DNA of 20,407 nucleotides. It comes from Deltaproteobacteria bacterium (GTDB taxonomy: Bacteria; Desulfobacterota; Binatia; Binatales; Binataceae). The translations under genes and the position numbers were made by a program. The stretch covers positions 1-20,407 of the forward strand of contig JAJXYM010000230.1 in the NCBI GenBank assembly GCA_021780585.1. Direction: 5' to 3'. Below the pieces are notes generated by a model, which saw nothing but the letters and a program-made list of their open reading frames with translations, did no database searches and was not told the origin of the DNA. Positions 7,866 through 17,200 of this stretch are shown here, in pieces (the stretch's first letter is position 1; each line of letters starts with the position of its first letter).

Positions 7866-7932
7866 TATTTTCTTGCGCTCACGGGCGCGATGATTACGCT
7901 TGAAAGTGACGGGCGGAAATTGAAGGGAGGTA
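7866..7932 (+). promoter_or_regulatory. Possible RNA-thermometer-like helix masking the hsp20 ribosome site
   Basis: In the hsp20 leader, TATTTTCTT (7866-7874) can pair without gaps with AGGGAGGTA (7924-7932), which contains the Shine-Dalgarno sequence. The nine pairs include four G-U pairs, and a UUUU run faces the purine-rich site. Weak, G-U-rich pairing over the ribosome site is how fourU and ROSE thermometers work in small heat-shock genes. The 49-nt loop can hold a further small stem (GCGC 7875-7878). No sequence match to a named family is claimed. Confidence 0.3.
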
Positions 7933-7941
7933 CGGGAAATC

Positions 7942-8397
7942 ATGGCACGTGAAGTTCAGGCGTGGTCGCCGTTTCGCGAAATGGATCGCTTTCGCCGGGA
8001 TTTTGACGATTTGCTGAATCGGTTTCTCGGTGGACGCGCGCCGCGGGAACCTGACGCCGGCCTCGCGCCCGCGCTCGAATCCTTTGTCGAGGGTAACAAG
8101 CTCACGATTCGCGCCGACCTGCCCGGCGTCGACCCGAAGGATGTCGAGATTACCGTCACCGGCGACGAACTGCGGATCCGCGGCAAGCGCGAGCGTACGA
8201 CCGAGGAAAAGACCAAAGATTTCTTGCATCGCGAGGTCTCCTACGGCAGCTTCGAACGGATGGTGCGCCTGCCCGAGGGCGTCAAGGGCGATGATATAAA
8301 GGCCGCCTATCGCAACGGTGTGCTTGAGTTGACGGCGTCGATTCCAGAGCAGAGCCGTTCCCGCAAGGTGCCGATCGAAGTCGAAACAAAAGCCTGA
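7942..8397 (+). CDS. Small heat-shock protein, Hsp20/alpha-crystallin family
   Basis: This 151-residue protein has the standard sHSP layout: a short N-terminal arm (WSPFREMDRFRRDFDDLL, 8-25), an alpha-crystallin domain at about 42-137, and a C-terminal extension with an I/V-x-I/V contact (PIEV, 144-147). AAYRNGVLEL (121-130) is the AxxxNGVL hallmark that ends the domain. LPGVDPKDVEITV (60-72) is also typical. Such proteins form oligomers and hold unfolding proteins for ATP-dependent chaperones in the cytoplasm. The ATG at 7942 has GGGAGG 11 nt upstream, a rather long spacing. It is preceded by 151 bp of non-coding leader with an 11-bp near-perfect inverted repeat (7796-7806 with 7838-7848), so it probably has its own promoter. 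Confidence 0.95.
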   Translation: MAREVQAWSPFREMDRFRRDFDDLLNRFLGGRAPREPDAGLAPALESFVEGNKLTIRADLPGVDPKDVEITVTGDELRIRGKRERTTEEKTKDFLHREVSYGSFERMVRLPEGVKGDDIKAAYRNGVLELTASIPEQSRSRKVPIEVETKA

Positions 8398-8457
8398 TTG
8401 CGCCGGCTGCCCGTTAGCGCCGGGAGACCTTCGCAATCGCCTGGCGGGGTTGCCCCG
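8396..8457 (+). other. Two hairpins at the 3' end of hsp20
   Basis: GATTGCG (8396-8402) pairs with CGCAATC (8432-8438), and inside it CCGGC (8403-8407) pairs with GCCGG (8419-8423). CGGGG-TTG-CCCCG (8445-8457) follows at once. The first hairpin overlaps the hsp20 stop codon. There is no U-tract, so these may stabilise the 3' end rather than terminate. Confidence 0.4.
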
Positions 8458-9003
8458 AACACGCGGACTCGGTCGTCAGCATGGCGGGGGCGCGCACCGG
8501 CGCGTCAGGAATTTTCAAAAAGGCAATTCGCTCACGCCATCCGTTCGCGCTTCCGACGGACTTCCTCGGTCGCGTGCCGGGCGTGCGGGCATGCGCAGGA
8601 CGTATCCGAGCGTTGCTGGAGCAGCTTCGTTTATGTGTTGAGCTCCGACTCGGCCGGCGCGGGCCATCGCCCAATTCATTGCCGCTACTCAGGCGGATAC
8701 CGTGGGTGGGTTCCAGGCATCCGGAACGTTCTTTTTCCGTTCGCCTCAACGCTGTCCACTAAATCCGGTCACCTCCGGTCGCTTCCGGGGTGGAGCTCTC
8801 GGCCTGCGACAAATCTGACGGCGCCTCGTGACACTCTGCGCCAGCGTGGGGCGATGCTAACCGGCGACAGGTTTGAATCGTCTTATCGATCAGGAGAACG
8901 CGAAAGGCGGAGCAGCGGGTTCCACGCCGATAGCGCCCGGCCGGCGGCGCCGAGCGGCATTACCGATGCGGCCGAAGGCGCTCTCCACTCGCAGGAGGTC
9001 GAT
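8398..9003 (+). other. 606-bp gap between hsp20 and the Spy-like gene; no gene seen
   Basis: No reading frame here has a ribosome site, recognisable domain or credible protein composition. It holds the hsp20 3' hairpins, a possible extracytoplasmic sigma promoter at 8723-8750, the 8-bp palindrome GAACGTTC (8724-8731), and the strong ribosome site of the next gene just before 9004. The length suggests a long leader or a decayed gene, but no remnant could be identified. Confidence 0.5.
8723..8750 (+). promoter_or_regulatory. Candidate RpoE-type promoter upstream of the Spy-like gene
   Basis: GGAACGT (8723-8729), a 16-bp spacer, then TCAAC (8746-8750). The sigma-E consensus is GGAACTT, 15-16 bp, TCAAA, so this matches at 6 of 7 and 4 of 5 positions with correct spacing. 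It would leave a leader of about 250 nt before the Spy-like gene. Confidence 0.3.
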
Positions 9004-9498
9004 ATGAGTTTCAAATCCGTCAGGTCGATTGCCGGGGCGCTGTTTGCGCTCGGGCTGTGCGCGCCGATGGCGTACGCATATCCGGAACATCATGGGTCGC
9101 CTACGCCCGGGATGAAGGCGGTTTGGACGGTGCTTCAACCGAATCAAAAGGCCACGGCGAAGGAGATCTTCAAGGGCGCGCGGCCCACGCTGAAGACCGA
9201 TTGTCAGAATGTTCGCGCGGCCCGGGAAGCGCTCGCGCAAGCACTTGTTTCAGGCGGCGATGTCGCGACCGCCCGGCAGCGTCTGGAGAGCGCGCAAAAT
9301 GCCTTGCTGGAAGAGAAGATAAACATCTCCCAACAAGTGACCGCCTTGTTAAATAGCTCTCAGCGCGCCGCGGCGACGCAACTGCTGACCGAGGTTGAGA
9401 ACGCTCGTCAGCAAATTCATGGCTATTTCCAGCAGGCGCGGGCGCAGGCCTCGGGCGTGCCGTCGTCATCGTCGCAAGCGTCTCCCGCGTTCGAATAG
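9004..9498 (+). CDS. Spy/CpxP-like (LTxxQ / heavy-metal-sensor-like) periplasmic protein
   Basis: This 164-residue protein has a clear signal peptide (positive start, hydrophobic core 9-20, likely cleavage after AYA at 23-25). The mature part is almost all helical and charged. It has two LTxxQ-like motifs, LQPNQ at 44-48 and LNSSQ at 116-120, separated by a helical hairpin with many Glu, Arg and Gln, the layout of Spy, CpxP and Metal_resist proteins. These act as ATP-independent periplasmic chaperones or as sensors for two-component systems. An His-His pair (29-30) near the mature N-terminus could bind metal. AGGAGGT about 5 nt before the ATG at 9004 is the best ribosome site in the window, so high expression is likely. 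It has its own terminator and lies just before mdtABC. Identity is low in this family, so the subclass is open. Confidence 0.75.
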   Translation: MSFKSVRSIAGALFALGLCAPMAYAYPEHHGSPTPGMKAVWTVLQPNQKATAKEIFKGARPTLKTDCQNVRAAREALAQALVSGGDVATARQRLESAQNALLEEKINISQQVTALLNSSQRAAATQLLTEVENARQQIHGYFQQARAQASGVPSSSSQASPAFE

Positions 9499-9879
9499 AG
9501 CGCTGGCGTGACGAGGATTTCATCCGCTGGACGTGAGGCGCGGGAGCGTCAAAAGCGCTCCCGCGTTCGTCTTACGCGCGGCGCTGGATGGTTGCTATGG
9601 AGCGCACTGATTCGTTACGGCTTGCCATCCCGGCGTCGGCCACGCCACTCGGCCTGGAGGCGGGTTGAAGGGGCCTTGGCTGGACGATCCATAAGCGCCA
9701 TTGTGGATTAATCGAGCGTGGTCGCCAGATTGGTCCGGTCGTCGGGCGGACCGCGGCGGGATTGCGCTCCGGTGGGTGGACGAAGGATCGGACGGTCGAT
9801 TTGACGGGACCTTGGCGCCATATCGATCGCCGTGACGCCGCTCTCGCCATGAAACCCCGGATTTCGAGCGAGTTACGAG
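9499..9879 (+). other. 381-bp gap between the Spy-like gene and mdtA; no gene seen
   Basis: The stretch holds the intrinsic terminator of the Spy-like gene at 9539-9574 and then about 300 bp in which no supported gene, repeat or clear sigma70 promoter was recognised. The mdtABC promoter should lie in 9580-9870. No BaeR- or CpxR-type box was found by eye. Confidence 0.5.
9539..9574 (+). terminator. Intrinsic terminator after the Spy-like gene
   Basis: CGCGGGAGCG (9539-9548) and CGCTCCCGCG (9556-9565) form a perfect 10-bp GC-rich stem with the 7-nt loop TCAAAAG, followed by TTCGTCTT. It lies 40 nt after the stop codon. The U-tract is interrupted but the stem is strong. Confidence 0.8.
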
Positions 9880-11136
9880 ATGGCCACGAGCGAGCATAAT
9901 GCGGGCGCACGACCTCCAGCGTCGTCAGCGGCGGCTCCGGCCGGTGGTCCGGCGGCGGACGCGATTCGGCGCGGCTCCAGATCTGGATGGACCTGGTTGT
10001 CCGCGCTCGCCCTGTTGACGATCGCCGGATATCTGACCGCGACCAGACTGATCGGGGTTCGTGCGACGCCCGCCGAGGCGTCCGCGGCGGCGCCGCATCC
10101 GGCCGTGCCGGTGACCGTGGCGCGGTCGATTCGCGGCAATCTTGACGTCTATCTGGACGGATTGGGATCGGTCAGCGCGTTCTATACGGTCACGCTCAAG
10201 AGCCGGGTCGATGGCGAACTGGTCAAGGTGGCGTTTACCGAAGGTCAGTTTGTCAAGGCCGGGCAGTTGCTGGCGCGGATCGATCCGCGCCCCTATCAGG
10301 TGCAACTGCTGCAGGCCCAGGGACAGCTCGAAAAAGATCAGGCCGCGCTGGCCGACGCGCAGATCACGCTGGAGCGGGACGAGCGGCTTTACGCCAGCAA
10401 TGTTATCGCGCGGCAGGATTTGGATAATCAGCGCGCGAGTCTGGGCGAATATCAGGGCGCCGTGACGAGCGACCGCGGCGCGATCGCGAGCGCGAAGCTT
10501 AATCTGACGTACTGTCGGATCACGGCGCCGATCACCGGCCGGATCGGGCTCAGACTGGTTGATCCCGGCAATATTGTCCATGCGTCGGATACGCAGGGAT
10601 TGGCGGTGATTACCCAGCTTCAGCCGATCGCGGTGCTGTTCAGTATCCCGGAAGACAATTTACCGGAAGTGGCGCGCGCGATGCGCCGCGGGCCGCTGGC
10701 GGTGGAGGCCTGGGACCGCTCGTTCAGCGACCAGCTCGCCGTCGGAACCCTGTTGACGACGAACAACCAGATCGATCAGGGCACCGGGACGATCAAGCTC
10801 AAGGCGATTTTTTCGAATCCGGACAACATGCTGTTTCCGAACCAGTTCGTCAACGTCAAGTTGCTGGTCGGAAGCTTGCGCGATGTGGTTCTGGCGCCCA
10901 CGGCCGCGCTGCAGAAGAGTCCGCGGGGATCGTTCGTTTACGTCGTCGATCCGCATGACACGGTGGTGACGCGGCCGGTTACGGTGCGCGCCGCGCAAGG
11001 CGGCCTGAGCGCGATCGCGACCGGCCTCGCGCCGGGCGAAATGGTCGTGATCGAAGGCGTCGACAAGCTGCGCGACGGCGCCAGAGTGCGGGCGCGGATG
11101 GCGTCGAACGCCTTAGCGGAAAGCGGCGCGCCGTGA
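9880..11136 (+). CDS. mdtA: MdtA-like RND efflux membrane fusion protein
   Basis: This 418-residue periplasmic adaptor has a Pro/Ala-rich cytoplasmic start and a single membrane anchor at about 37-56. The lipoyl half-motif is at 112-135 (GELVKVAFTEGQFVKAGQLL). A coiled-coil hairpin follows (about 136-210), then the second lipoyl half (CRITAPITGRIGL) and a beta-barrel with VEAWDR, NQIDQGTGTIK and LFPNQFVN. These last motifs are close to those of E. coli MdtA. It should bridge the MdtB/MdtC pump to an outer-membrane TolC-type channel, which is not in this window. No lipobox cysteine was seen, so it is anchored by the helix. The ATG at 9880 has only a weak GAGCGAG site. The stop overlaps the next start (GTGA), so mdtB translation is coupled. 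Confidence 0.93.
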   Translation: MATSEHNAGARPPASSAAAPAGGPAADAIRRGSRSGWTWLSALALLTIAGYLTATRLIGVRATPAEASAAAPHPAVPVTVARSIRGNLDVYLDGLGSVSAFYTVTLKSRVDGELVKVAFTEGQFVKAGQLLARIDPRPYQVQLLQAQGQLEKDQAALADAQITLERDERLYASNVIARQDLDNQRASLGEYQGAVTSDRGAIASAKLNLTYCRITAPITGRIGLRLVDPGNIVHASDTQGLAVITQLQPIAVLFSIPEDNLPEVARAMRRGPLAVEAWDRSFSDQLAVGTLLTTNNQIDQGTGTIKLKAIFSNPDNMLFPNQFVNVKLLVGSLRDVVLAPTAALQKSPRGSFVYVVDPHDTVVTRPVTVRAAQGGLSAIATGLAPGEMVVIEGVDKLRDGARVRARMASNALAESGAP

Positions 11137-14100
11137 ACCCCTCGCGCATCTTTATCCTGCGGCCGGTCGCGACTTCGCTGCTGATGGCGGCGATCCTGCT
11201 GGCCGGCGCGATCGCCTACAAGGAGCTGCCGGTTTCGGCGCTGCCGGAGGTTGACTATCCGACGATTCAGGTCGTCACCTTCTATCCCGGCGCAAGTCCG
11301 ACGGTGATGGCCTCGTCGGTGACCGCGCCGCTGGAGCGGCAGTTCGGGCAGGTTCCCGGACTCAACCAGATGACCTCGAACAGCTCGTTCGGCAGCTCGG
11401 TGATCACGCTTCAGTTCACGCTCTCGCTCAATATCGACGTGGCCGAGCAGGAGGTGCAGGCGGCGATCAACGCGGCCGCGACCTATCTGCCGTCCGATCT
11501 GCCGAATCCGCCGATTTACAGCAAGATCAACCCGGCCGACGCGCCGATCCTGACGCTGGCGCTGACTTCGCCGGATCTGCCGCTCGACCAGGTGGAAGAC
11601 CTGGCCGACACGCGGCTGGCCGAAAAAATCTCCCAGGTTCCCGGCGTTGGTCTCGTCAGTATCGGCGGCGGACAGAAGCCCGCCGTGCGCGTCGAGGCGA
11701 ATCCCACCGTGCTGAGCGCGTACGGCCTGAGCCTTGAAGCGCTGCGGACGGCGATCGCGGCGGCCAACGTCGATGAGGCCAAGGGCAACTTCGACGGCGC
11801 GCTGCAGGCGTACACGATCGGCGCCAACGATCAGTTGCTGACGGCCGCGGATTATCGGCCGCTGATCGTCGCCTACCGCAATGGCGCGCCGATCGAATTG
11901 GCGAGCGTGGCGCGCGTCGTCAACCAGCCCGAAAACCTTCAGCAGGCGGCATGGATGAACGACGCGCCGGCGGTGATCCTCAATGTGCGGCGTCAGCCCG
12001 GCGCCAACATTATCGCCGTCGCGGATCGCGTGAAGGCGTTGTTGCCGCGCTTGCAGAGCGGTCTGCCGCCGTCGGTGCGACTGGCGGTGCTGACCGATCG
12101 CACGACCACGATTCGCGCCTCCGTCGCCGACGTGCAATTCGAGCTGCTGCTGACCGTGGCGCTGGTCGTGATGGTGATTTTCGTCTTTTTGCGCAAGCTC
12201 GAAGCCACCATCATCCCCAGCGTCGCCGTGCCGCTGTCGCTGATCGGCGCGTTCGGCGTGATGTACCTGCTCGGCTACAGCCTCGACAACCTGTCGCTGA
12301 TGGCGCTCACGATCTCGACCGGCTTCGTCGTCGATGACGCGATCGTGATGATCGAGAATATTACGCGGCTGATCGAAGACGGGATGGCGCCGCTGGAAGC
12401 CGCGCTGCAAGGCTCCCGGCAAATCGGCTTCACGATCGTGTCGCTGACGGTTTCGTTGATCGCGGTGCTGATTCCGCTGCTGTTCATGGGCGACGTGGTC
12501 GGGCGGCTGTTTCGCGAGTTCGCGGTGACGCTGGCGGTGACGATCCTGGTCTCGGCGATCGTGTCGCTGACGCTGACGCCGATGATGTGCGCGCGGCTGC
12601 TGCGGCGCACGCCGGCGAGCGGGCAGGGCTGGTGGTATCGCACGTCGGAGGGCGCCTTCGCGGCGACCCTCGCGCGCTATGACCGGACGCTCAAATGGGT
12701 CCTGCGCCATCAGGGCGCCACGCTGATGGTGGCGATCGGCACGCTGGCGCTGACGGTGATTCTCTACATAATCGCGCCGAAAGGATTTTTCCCGGTCGAG
12801 GACACCGGCGTGATTCAGGGCGTGTCGCAGGCGCCGCAAGCGATTTCGTTCGGCGCGATGGCGCGGCGCCAGCGGGCGCTCGCCCAGGTGATTCTGCACG
12901 ATCCGGCGGTCGCAAGCCTGTCGTCGTTCGTCGGAATCGACGGAACCAACACCACGCTCAACAGCGGGCGGTTGTTGATCAATCTGAAGCCATTGGCTGA
13001 GCGCCGCGCCGGAATCGAGACCGTCATCGCGCGGATGCGCCCGGCGCTGGCGCGCGTGCCCGGCGTCCGGCTCTACCTGCAGCCGGTCCAGGACCTGACG
13101 GTCGCGGATCGCGTCAGCCGCACGCAATACCAATACAGTCTCGAGGATCCGAATCCCGACGAACTGGCGCAATGGACCGGCCGGCTGGTGGACCGGCTGA
13201 CGACGCTGCCGCAGCTTATGAACGTCGCCACCGATCAGCAGAACGGCGGTCTCGAGGCGCGTTTGATTATCGACCGCGCGACGGCGTCGCGCCTCGGCGT
13301 CACGCCGCAAATGATCGACGATACGCTCTACGACGCCTTCGGCCAGCGCCAGATTTCGACTATCTTCACCCAGCTCAATCAGTACCACGTCGTGCTTCAG
13401 GTCGAGCCCAACTTCGCGGCGAGTCCAGTGGATTTTGCCGATCTCTATCTGCCGACCGCCGGCGGCGGCGAGACTCCGCTGGCCGCCTTCACCCATCTGG
13501 AAGAGACCCATGCGCCGCTCGTGATCAATCACGAGGGTCAGTTTCCCGCTGTGACGATTTCGTTCGATGTCGCGCCCGGCTACGCGCTGGGCGACGCGGT
13601 CAACGCGATTCGCCAGGCGGCGCGCGACGTCGGGATGCCGGCGAGTATCGCGGCCAGCTTCCAGGGCGCCGCGGCGGCCTTTCGCGCGGCGCTGGCGAAC
13701 GAACCGCTGCTGATTCTCGCCGCGCTGGTCACCGTCTATATCGTGCTCGGCGTGCTCTACGAAAGTTACATCCACCCGCTCACGATTCTCTCGACGCTGC
13801 CGTCGGCGGGCGTGGGCGCGATCCTGGCGCTGATGATCTGCGGCCTCGATCTCAACGTGATCGCGCTCATCGGCATCATCCTGCTGATCGGCATCGTGAA
13901 GAAAAACGCCATCATGATGATCGACTTCGCGCTGGCGGCGCAGCGCGAGGAGGGCAAGTCGCCGGAAGCGGCAATCTATCAGGCGTGCCTGTTGCGCTTT
14001 CGGCCGATCATGATGACCACGATGGCGGCGCTGCTCGGCGGCTTGCCGTTGGCGATCGGCGCGGGCACGGGCGCGGAATTGCGACGGCCGCTGGGCGTCG

Positions 14101-14246
14101 CGATCGTCGGCGGGCTGTTGCTGAGCCAGTTGCTGACGCTCTACACCACGCCGGTGGTGTTTCTGGCGTTCGAGCGGCTGGCCGCGCGGCGCAAGCGCGG
14201 AGACCGCGCCGCGGCTGCGGAGGCGGCGTCGATGCGGGCGGCATGA
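11133..14246 (+). CDS. mdtB: MdtB-like RND multidrug efflux pump subunit
   Basis: This is a 1037-residue HAE1-type RND transporter with the usual 12-helix, two-large-loop build. The proton-relay residues are present: Asp401-Asp402 in TGFVVDDAIVMIEN (TM4) and Lys924 in GIVKKNAIMMIDF (TM10). They match Asp407, Asp408 and Lys940 of AcrB. The N-terminal helix and first porter motif (LPVSALPEVDYPTIQV) are typical of MdtB/MdtC. In E. coli MdtB and MdtC form a B2C heterotrimer that exports bile salts, novobiocin and other compounds. The start is a GTG that overlaps the mdtA stop by 4 bp. The stop overlaps mdtC by 4 bp (ATGA). Length fits MdtB (about 1040). B or C is assigned by gene order. Confidence 0.93.
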   Translation: MNPSRIFILRPVATSLLMAAILLAGAIAYKELPVSALPEVDYPTIQVVTFYPGASPTVMASSVTAPLERQFGQVPGLNQMTSNSSFGSSVITLQFTLSLNIDVAEQEVQAAINAAATYLPSDLPNPPIYSKINPADAPILTLALTSPDLPLDQVEDLADTRLAEKISQVPGVGLVSIGGGQKPAVRVEANPTVLSAYGLSLEALRTAIAAANVDEAKGNFDGALQAYTIGANDQLLTAADYRPLIVAYRNGAPIELASVARVVNQPENLQQAAWMNDAPAVILNVRRQPGANIIAVADRVKALLPRLQSGLPPSVRLAVLTDRTTTIRASVADVQFELLLTVALVVMVIFVFLRKLEATIIPSVAVPLSLIGAFGVMYLLGYSLDNLSLMALTISTGFVVDDAIVMIENITRLIEDGMAPLEAALQGSRQIGFTIVSLTVSLIAVLIPLLFMGDVVGRLFREFAVTLAVTILVSAIVSLTLTPMMCARLLRRTPASGQGWWYRTSEGAFAATLARYDRTLKWVLRHQGATLMVAIGTLALTVILYIIAPKGFFPVEDTGVIQGVSQAPQAISFGAMARRQRALAQVILHDPAVASLSSFVGIDGTNTTLNSGRLLINLKPLAERRAGIETVIARMRPALARVPGVRLYLQPVQDLTVADRVSRTQYQYSLEDPNPDELAQWTGRLVDRLTTLPQLMNVATDQQNGGLEARLIIDRATASRLGVTPQMIDDTLYDAFGQRQISTIFTQLNQYHVVLQVEPNFAASPVDFADLYLPTAGGGETPLAAFTHLEETHAPLVINHEGQFPAVTISFDVAPGYALGDAVNAIRQAARDVGMPASIAASFQGAAAAFRAALANEPLLILAALVTVYIVLGVLYESYIHPLTILSTLPSAGVGAILALMICGLDLNVIALIGIILLIGIVKKNAIMMIDFALAAQREEGKSPEAAIYQACLLRFRPIMMTTMAALLGGLPLAIGAGTGAELRRPLGVAIVGGLLLSQLLTLYTTPVVFLAFERLAARRKRGDRAAAAEAASMRAA

Positions 14247-17200
14247 ACCTCTCGGAAATCTTTATCCGCAATTCGGTCGGCACTACGCTGCTGACGATAG
14301 CGATCGCGCTGGCCGGACTGGCCGGTTTCCGGATGCTGCCGGTGGCGCCGCTGCCGGAGGTCGAGTTTCCCACGATTCAGGTGCAGGCGTCGCTGCCCGG
14401 CGCCAGTCCCGAGACCATGGCGTCCTCCGTGGCGACGCCGCTCGAACGGCAATTCGGGCGAATCGCCGGCCTTACCGAACTGACCTCCACCAGTTTTCTC
14501 GGCGCGACCAATATCGTTCTGCAGTTCGACCTCAGCCGCGATATCGACGCCGCCGCGCGCGACGTGCAGGCCGCGATCAACGCCGCGCGCGGCAATCTGC
14601 CGGGCAATTTGCCGAGCAATCCCATCTACAAAAAGGTAAATCCCGCCGACGCCCCGATCCTGATCATCGCGCTCACCTCCGACACGGTGAGCCGCGGGCG
14701 GATGTATGACGCCGCCTCCTCGATCCTGGCGCAGAAGCTTGCGCAATTCAGCGGCGTCGGCCAGGTGCTGGTGGGCGGCGGCGCGTTGCCCGCCGTGCGC
14801 GTCGATCTGAATCCCACGCAGCTCAACAGTTACGGCATCAGTCTTGAGGACGTGCGCGCGATGCTCGCGGGCGCCAACGTCAACCGCCCCAAGGGACAAT
14901 TGACGACGCGCGAGCGGACGGTGGCGCTCGGCGCGACCGACCAGCTCTTCAAGGCGGCGCAATACCGGCCGTTGATCGTGGGATATCATAATGGAGCCGC
15001 GGTGACGCTGGCGGACGTCGGCCGGGTTTCCGACGCGATGCAGGACGTGCGCACGGCCGGCATCGTCGACGGCAAGCCCGCCGTGATGCTGATTATTTTT
15101 CGCCAGCCCGGCGCGAACATTATCGACGCTGTCGATGAGATCCGCGCGGCGCTGCCGCAACTCAAGGCCTTCCTGTCGCCGGCGATCGATCTTTCCGTCG
15201 TGCTCGATCGCAGCACCACGATTCGCGCCTCCGTGCGCGACGTCGAACTCACGCTGCTGGTCTCGATGGCCTTGGTGGTGCTGGTGGTGTTTCTGTTCCT
15301 GCGCAATCTGCGCGCCACATTGATCCCCGGCATCGTCGTCCCGATCTCGCTGGTCGGCACGTTCGGCGTGATGTATCTGTGCGGTTACAGTCTCGACAAT
15401 CTGTCGCTGATGGCGCTGACGATTTCGACCGGCTTCGTGGTCGATGACGCGATCGTCGTAATCGAGAATATCTCGCGCTACCGCGAGCGGGGCCTCACGC
15501 CCTTGGCGGCGGCGCGGCGCGGCGCGGCCGAAATCGGCTTCACGGTCGTTTCGATCAGCCTCTCGCTGATCGCGGTGTTCATCCCGATCCTGCTGATGGG
15601 CGGAATCGTCGGCCGGCTGTTCCGCGAGTTCGCGGTCACCCTGTCGGCGGCGATCGCGGTTTCGCTGGTGGTCTCGCTGACCACCACGCCGATGATGTGC
15701 GCGAAGCTGCTGCGGCCGATCGACGACCGCGCCCGCGGCGCCTTCCATCAATTCGGCGATCGCATGTTCGATCGCATCGCCGACGGCTACCGCCGGAGCC
15801 TCGCGTGGGCGTTGCGCCGTCGCCGCCTGACGCTTGCGGCGACGATCGCGACGCTCGCCCTCAGCGTGTTTCTCTACGCCGTTATTCCCAAGGGTTTTTT
15901 CCCCGAGCAGGACACCGGCCGGCTGATGGGCATGATTGAGGCCGATCAGGACACTTCGTTTCAGGCGATGCGCACGCGGCTGTCGCGATATGTCTCGATC
16001 GTCAATGCCGATCCCGCGGTGGAGCATGTAATCGCCTTTACCGGCGGCCCCGGCGGCGCGACCAACAACGCCCGCATGTTCATCTCGCTCAAGCGGCTCC
16101 GGGTGCGCCGGCTCAGCGCCGCGCGGGTGATCAGCCGCCTGCGCCGGCATACCGCGGACGTGCCCGGCGCCCGGCTCTATCTTCAGGCCGTGCAGGATTT
16201 ACGCATCGGCGGCCGGCTGGAGAGCGCCGAGTATCAGTACACGCTGCAGAGCCAGGACCTCGATCAGCTCAATCAGTGGGCTCCGCGGCTGCTTGCGGCG
16301 ATGCGCGGTTTGCCGCAACTGCGCGACGTCAGCAGCGACCAGCAGAACAGCGGACTCGACGCCGCCCTGGAGATCGATCGGCGCACCGCGGAGCGGCTCG
16401 GGATCAGCGCGCGGACGATCGACAACACGCTGTACGACGCCTTCGGCCAGCGCGAAGTCTCCACGATGTATACCCAGTTGAATCAATACTATGTGGTGAT
16501 GGAGGTCGCGCCCGAGTTCTGGCAGGACCCGATGTGGCTCAGGGAAATCTACGTCAGGGCCGCCGACGGATCGATGGCGCCGCTGAGCGCGTTCGCGCGC
16601 GATCGCAATACCGTGACGCCGATCGAGGTCAATCATCAGGGACAGTTTCCCGCCGTGACGATTTCGTTCAATCTGGCGCGCGGCGTGGCCCTGGGCGAAG
16701 CGGTCGACGCGATCCAGGCGGCGGAAAGCCGAATCCACCTGCCGAGCGGGATTCGCGGCGACTTCGCCGGCACGGCGCAAGCCTTCACCGCTTCGCTGGC
16801 CAATGAACCGCTCCTGATCCTCGCCGCGCTGATCGTCGTGTATATCGTCCTGGGGATACTCTACGAAAGCTACATACATCCGATCACGATTCTCTCGACG
16901 CTGCCGTCGGCGGGGGTCGGCGCGTTGCTGGCGCTGATGATTTGCCATACGGAACTGAGCGTGATCGCGCTCATCGGCATCATCCTGCTGATCGGCATCG
17001 TCAAGAAAAACGCCATCATGATGATCGACTTCGCGCTCGAGGCCGAACGCGGCTCGGGCGTCGCGCCGGCGGAGGCGATCTATCAGGCGTGCCTGCTGCG
17101 CTTTCGGCCGATCATGATGACCACGATGGCGGCGCTGCTCGGCGGCCTCCCGCTCGCGCTTGGCTCCGGCATGGGATCGGAACTGCGCCGGCCGCTCGGT

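Noticed and set aside
7899..7905. CTTGAAA as a sigma-32 -35 element for hsp20
   Set aside because: No CCCCAT-like -10 occurs at the required spacing; that position already falls in the ribosome site.
7815..7952. 45-codon frame in the hsp20 leader that overlaps the hsp20 start
   Set aside because: No ribosome site and no recognisable features. Overlap with a structured leader makes coding unlikely, though a leader peptide is not excluded.
10938..13775. 945-codon open frame on the minus strand across mdtA/mdtB
   Set aside because: It is antisense to two clear RND genes, has an Arg/His/Asp/Gln-rich composition with no domain, and is explained by the high-GC codon pattern of the plus-strand genes.
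13172..14242. 357-codon upstream extension of the mdtC frame
   Set aside because: It lies inside mdtB in another frame. MdtC similarity begins exactly at the ATG at 14243, which overlaps the mdtB stop.
14141..16150. 669-codon open frame on the minus strand across mdtB/mdtC
   Set aside because: Same artefact: antisense to mdtC, biased composition and no ribosome site.
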